DNA from: an uncultured Chlamydiae bacterium
GTDB taxonomy: Bacteria > Chlamydiota > Chlamydiia > Chlamydiales > SM23-39
Reading direction: 5' to 3'
Length of the DNA: 10,409 nt
NCBI GenBank assembly: GCA_903889795.1
Contig: CAISYW010000051.1
Coordinates: 1-10,409 of the forward strand
Shown: in pieces, positions 7,885-10,409 of the stretch
How the letters are laid out: each line of letters starts with the position of its first letter
Numbering within the stretch: the stretch's first letter is position 1
Program-made: the position numbers and the translations under genes
Notes under the pieces: model-generated
Seen by the model: only the letters and a program-made list of their open reading frames with translations
What the model was told of the DNA's origin: nothing
Databases searched by the model: none

Positions 7885-9225
7885 TTAAAACGCATAAATG
7901 AATTCGACTTCAAACGCTTTATAATGGATATCAGGTCCGATGCGTTTATCCAATGTCGTGGTCCATTTGAAATTTTCCTCGATCGTCAGATTGTTTGTGA
8001 ACGCATATAAAACGTCGATCTCAAAGCCTTTATAATTACCATTGCCCGTTGCATCAGGAACAATATTATAATCACCGCCGCCGTCCATTTTCGTCGTCAT
8101 CAAGCCGACGTCGGCCGCATTGCCCCGGCCAATGCCGTTCGTATCGAATTCGGGAACCGCTTGCGCCTGAACCCACTGATAATCGATTTCCATTGCAAAG
8201 TCGCCCTGCTTTTTCACCTGGCCAATCGCCATGCCGGCATACCAGCCCCAATTTTGTTTTCCTAAACTCTTATTAGGAACGTAACTGGGACTCTCTTTAG
8301 GAATCACCACTTTGCCATCCTTCATGACCACGTCGCGTTCCCCTTCAACAGGATATCTTTCCGGCAAGAGAAGATCTTTAGCGATCAAATTCGACAGCCC
8401 TGCCGCATAAAACTTGACCAGCCGTTTGCCAATCCATGCCGGATTGAACTGATAGAGTAAGAGAAACTGCTGAACGACAAAATTATACCGCTGATTTTTT
8501 AATGGATTGGGGAAATGTTTTTTCCAATCGATCACAGAATATTTAGCGCCAAGACCAATATTGCCAATGCGCAGCATTCCCAATTCACCGACAAGTCCAT
8601 AGTGGTTTGTTTTATCATCCACTAGAAAAACGCTGGGATTAAAATAAAAATCCCCGATTGATTCAAACGCCTTGCTGAAGCGAAATAATAGCCCGTCGAA
8701 AAGAGGGCCGAATTCAATCTTCGAATCATAGACATTGGAAAGATTCCGGCGGCCGACTTCCCCATCCCAGGTAAAGGTATCGCCCGAAATGAATCGTCCG
8801 CCCAAATAGGCTTTTTCGAGTTTAATCTTATTGACCATTCCGCTGCGCACGCCCATGTCATTGTCAAACTCGATCTTGACCGCAGACCAGGTAAAGTCAG
8901 TGCGATAATCCAGCATAAGGTTCACTTCGACATCCCATGCCAAAGCCGGCTTATCCGTTGCGGCCTGCGAACCCCTTTGTTTAATCCCATTATTCGTCTG
9001 ATTAATATCCTGAAATTCCACGCGGGCTTCTCCGCTCAAAGAAAGATCGCCGCCAAGCTCGCGCAAAGTAACCATCCGCTTATCATTCAGCCAGCGACGC
9101 AGAGCTTCCATGTCGTTTTCATTTTGCTTTTCAGAGAATTGCGTATCGGCAGCCTGAACAAAAAGAGGTAGGTTCAAACAGAGTATGGCAGAACAAACAA
9201 AATGGCGCGGCAAGGAAAACTTCAT
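7885..9225 (-). CDS. Porin-like outer-membrane beta-barrel protein
   Basis: This is a 446-residue predicted outer-membrane protein. A signal peptide is evident: MKF, a basic R, a hydrophobic core and a cleavage site after FVQA (about residue 25). The mature part starts with a short charged helical segment (MEALRRWLNDKRMVTLREL), then GGDLSLSGEARVEF, and continues as alternating polar/hydrophobic strands rich in aromatic residues and short D/N/G turns. It ends in EFIYAF, with the C-terminal Phe typical of BAM-assembled barrels. No cysteine is seen in the mature part, unlike the neighbouring MOMP-like protein. The probable role is a general or substrate-selective channel; I cannot name a family beyond 'putative porin'. 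The start is supported by AAGGA five nt upstream (9231-9235). It follows the MOMP-like gene after 64 nt, probably in one operon; the only feature in the gap is a 14-bp palindrome TTTTCTTAAGAAAA (9240-9253). It converges on the lplT-like gene with 18 nt between stop codons and no obvious terminator hairpin. Confidence 0.72.
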   Translation of the reverse strand: MKFSLPRHFVCSAILCLNLPLFVQAADTQFSEKQNENDMEALRRWLNDKRMVTLRELGGDLSLSGEARVEFQDINQTNNGIKQRGSQAATDKPALAWDVEVNLMLDYRTDFTWSAVKIEFDNDMGVRSGMVNKIKLEKAYLGGRFISGDTFTWDGEVGRRNLSNVYDSKIEFGPLFDGLLFRFSKAFESIGDFYFNPSVFLVDDKTNHYGLVGELGMLRIGNIGLGAKYSVIDWKKHFPNPLKNQRYNFVVQQFLLLYQFNPAWIGKRLVKFYAAGLSNLIAKDLLLPERYPVEGERDVVMKDGKVVIPKESPSYVPNKSLGKQNWGWYAGMAIGQVKKQGDFAMEIDYQWVQAQAVPEFDTNGIGRGNAADVGLMTTKMDGGGDYNIVPDATGNGNYKGFEIDVLYAFTNNLTIEENFKWTTTLDKRIGPDIHYKAFEVEFIYAF

Positions 9226-9289
9226 ATCAATCCTTCAAATTTTCTTAAGAAAAGAAAAAGGATATGTTACTGCAAATATTTTCGAAAGA

Positions 9290-10060
9290 TCAAAAACGAA
9301 TTTCGCCGGAGACAGCTAAGCCCGATTCAAAAAACTGACGCGCTTCAATGTTAAGAAAAATTCGGGGACCGAAAGTAAACGTGCACCCTTCATACATCCC
9401 CACTTGAATCAAGTCATGAAAACGAAGCTTCTTGAATATGGGGGCGCGGATGATGCTAACCAGCTGATTGACGGCTGCGCCTGCATAAGGGCGGAACATA
9501 CCGGCATTTTGTGAAAGCCCGCCAGCCAGCTGCCAAAAGTAAAGCCGGGAAAAAAACTTCACAGGCGTGGCATTTTTGTTGATGGAAATCGAGCCCTGCA
9601 TCCATTCGATTCCACCGCCATGAAAATCAACCCCGAGCGTTGTATCGTGTACTTCCAGCACAATGAGCTTCGAAGAGCCTCCCCAAAACATGCCCCGATC
9701 GCTTGACGCCGCCCAGGATAATCCCAGTTGATTCCATTGAAATTGCACCGCTGCAGCCGGTCCAGCCAACAGATGTAAGCTAAAGCGTTCTCGAATATTC
9801 CACCCAAGATCGCACACGGCCAGACTCCAGCTCATTTCCGGCTGACTGATACCCAAGCCGCTGGAAATGCGGCAAGGTCGAAGCTGTTTATGAAAAATAA
9901 AGTCTCCCGACACACTGGCATGCACATTGGACCAGCATTGATCGGAAATCAAAAAGCCCTCTTCCAACGTGGCCGGATTGGAGGGACATCCAATTAAAGA
10001 AGCCTCCGCTGCTCGAATAAATAAAATCCCGAACACGAGCGCTGCTGAAAAAACTCTCAT
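9290..10060 (-). CDS. Small MOMP-like (OmpA-like) outer-membrane protein
   Basis: This is a 256-residue predicted beta-barrel protein. I chose the ATG at 10060 because AAGGA stands five nt upstream and a clean signal peptide follows (MRVFSAALVFGILFIRAAEA, cleavage at about residue 20); the 15-codon upstream extension to 10105 has neither. The mature N-terminus, CPSNPATLEEGF then SDQCW and GDFIF, resembles the GNPAEP...EGF / CDP start of chlamydial MOMP and the paralogous MOMP-like families of Waddlia and Simkania. Five cysteines remain after cleavage (25, 42, 63, 83 and 226), in line with disulfide-linked chlamydial envelopes. The chain ends in VSGEIRF with a terminal Phe. It is much shorter than classical MOMP (about 390 residues), so it would be a smaller barrel of perhaps 10-12 strands (inference). 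It appears to be the first gene of an operon with the porin-like gene. The outer-membrane call is firm; the MOMP relationship is moderately supported. Confidence 0.65.
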   Translation of the reverse strand: MRVFSAALVFGILFIRAAEASLIGCPSNPATLEEGFLISDQCWSNVHASVSGDFIFHKQLRPCRISSGLGISQPEMSWSLAVCDLGWNIRERFSLHLLAGPAAAVQFQWNQLGLSWAASSDRGMFWGGSSKLIVLEVHDTTLGVDFHGGGIEWMQGSISINKNATPVKFFSRLYFWQLAGGLSQNAGMFRPYAGAAVNQLVSIIRAPIFKKLRFHDLIQVGMYEGCTFTFGPRIFLNIEARQFFESGLAVSGEIRF

Positions 10061-10097
10061 GGCAATCCTTCTTTTCAGCCCGCTTGAGCCGCATTTT

Positions 10098-10134
10098 AAA
10101 AACATTTATACACACGCAAAGATTTGTTGCGTAA
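10098..10134 (-). promoter_or_regulatory. Probable promoter of the MOMP-like/porin operon with inverted repeat in the spacer
   Basis: Reading the minus strand, a TATAAA -10 box lies at 10110-10105, about 45 nt before the chosen start codon, with a weak TTACGC as possible -35 at 18-nt spacing. The spacer carries a perfect 6-bp inverted repeat, ACGCAA and TTGCGT, separated by seven nt (10114-10132). Such placement would suit a repressor or DNA-bending site. The -10 is reasonable; the -35 is poor and the operator role is conjecture. Confidence 0.4.
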
Positions 10135-10317
10135 TTGAAAATCCACACTCTTTCAGGCGCTTATTTACACAGCAGAGAGAAAAACAAAAGCTCGCCACAA
10201 AAACATAAAGAAATTATTTTGGTTGCATAAATTTTTGTTATGGCCATACTTTTTTAAGCAAGATAAACCTATTAACCCGCTGGCCAAATATGAGACAAAG
10301 AGCGTCAGCGAGGAGAA

Positions 10318-10403
10318 GCCGGATCAAAGCGAGCTTTAGCTCGCGATCTAAGCGAGGAATTCATTCTTGATTACGAAGGATTCCGAGCGAAGATTGATAC
10401 GGC
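10318..10403. other. Potential three-way-junction structured sequence at window edge
   Basis: The segment closes with GCCGGATCAA (10318-10327) pairing with TTGATACGGC (10394-10403), nine of ten positions. Inside are two hairpins: GCGAGC-TTTA-GCTCGC (10329-10344) and GGAATTC...GGATTCC (10356-10362 with 10378-10384, one wobble), the latter extended by TTC/GAA around an 8-nt loop. The last nine bases, GGCAAAGCC, could form another small stem, so the element may continue beyond the window. I do not recognise it as a tRNA or other known RNA; it could equally be part of a dispersed intergenic repeat. Confidence 0.45.
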
Positions 10404-10409
10404 AAAGCC

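Larger units (their letters stand above)
10061..10409. other. Right-end intergenic region
   Basis: No convincing gene is visible on either strand. From 10061 to about 10150 lies the leader and promoter of the minus-strand outer-membrane protein operon. From about 10160 to 10265 the sequence is A+T-rich, with a 10-bp palindrome TATGGCCATA at 10239-10248. From about 10300 the character changes: GCGAG and AGCGAGGA motifs recur, and the last 90 nt fold as described in the separate entry. A 26-codon basic, Ser/Arg-rich frame (ATG at 10290) has no ribosome binding site and is not called. Confidence 0.5.

Noticed and set aside
9240..9253. Palindrome TTTTCTTAAGAAAA as a terminator between the two outer-membrane genes
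   Set aside because: It is A+T-only in character apart from two G/C pairs, has no loop, and is not followed by a proper U-tract arrangement; it is unlikely to terminate transcription.
9985..10060. Possible lipobox LIGC (residues 22-25) in the MOMP-like protein
   Set aside because: Arg16 and Glu19 lie between the hydrophobic core and the Cys, which is atypical for a lipoprotein signal. An AEA cleavage site fits better, and the Cys belongs to the MOMP-like CPSNP start.
10290..10370. Short basic Ser/Arg-rich frame resembling a histone-like peptide
   Set aside because: It is only 26 codons with no ribosome binding site, and the Arg/Ser richness follows from repeated GCGAG-type motifs in a structured region.

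Overview
The window looks like a chromosomal segment of a member of the Chlamydiae, most likely one of the amoeba-associated 'chlamydia-like' families (Waddlia/Criblamydia/Parachlamydia type) rather than Chlamydia itself. Three observations support this. The window carries recB, recC and an LplT/YgeD-type transporter in the order that, from memory, matches recB-recC-ygeD of Chlamydia trachomatis (CT639-CT641). It encodes a small cysteine-containing outer-membrane protein whose mature N-terminus resembles MOMP (OmpA-like) proteins. It also carries a family-90 (CAP10-like) glycosyltransferase that I would not expect in pathogenic Chlamydia. No marker gene fixes the genus.

Layout. Positions 1-1417 (minus) hold the N-terminal 472 residues of RecB, cut by the window edge, with the UvrD-type helicase motifs intact. 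RecC (minus, 4523-1404) overlaps the recB start by 14 nt. Upstream on the same strand, after a 57-nt gap, is a membrane-anchored GT90 glycosyltransferase (5723-4581), so the likely transcription order is GT90, recC, recB. A divergent intergenic region of about 420 nt (5724-6144) separates this group from the plus-strand lplT-like gene. That region contains a 172-nt element with 25-bp imperfect terminal inverted repeats and several internal hairpins. The transporter (6145-7866) is an MFS protein with a C-terminal tail of about 145 residues that looks like a degenerate PlsC-type acyltransferase domain. It converges, with an 18-nt gap, on two minus-strand outer-membrane protein genes that probably form an operon: a MOMP-like protein (10060-9290) first, then a porin-like beta-barrel (9225-7885). 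Positions 10061-10409 have no convincing gene. They hold a probable promoter with an inverted repeat in its spacer and, at the very end, a compact potential three-way-junction fold.

Functional themes. RecBC is for double-strand-break repair; the RecD partner is not in the window. The remaining genes concern the cell envelope: lysophospholipid uptake, surface or LPS glycosylation, and outer-membrane channels. The most interesting signals are the inverted-repeat structured element at 5907-6078, the catalytically dead-looking acyltransferase tail on the transporter, the GT90 gene placed between recC and the transporter, and the foldable sequence at the right edge. All functional calls are from reading the sequence, and no database search was possible.
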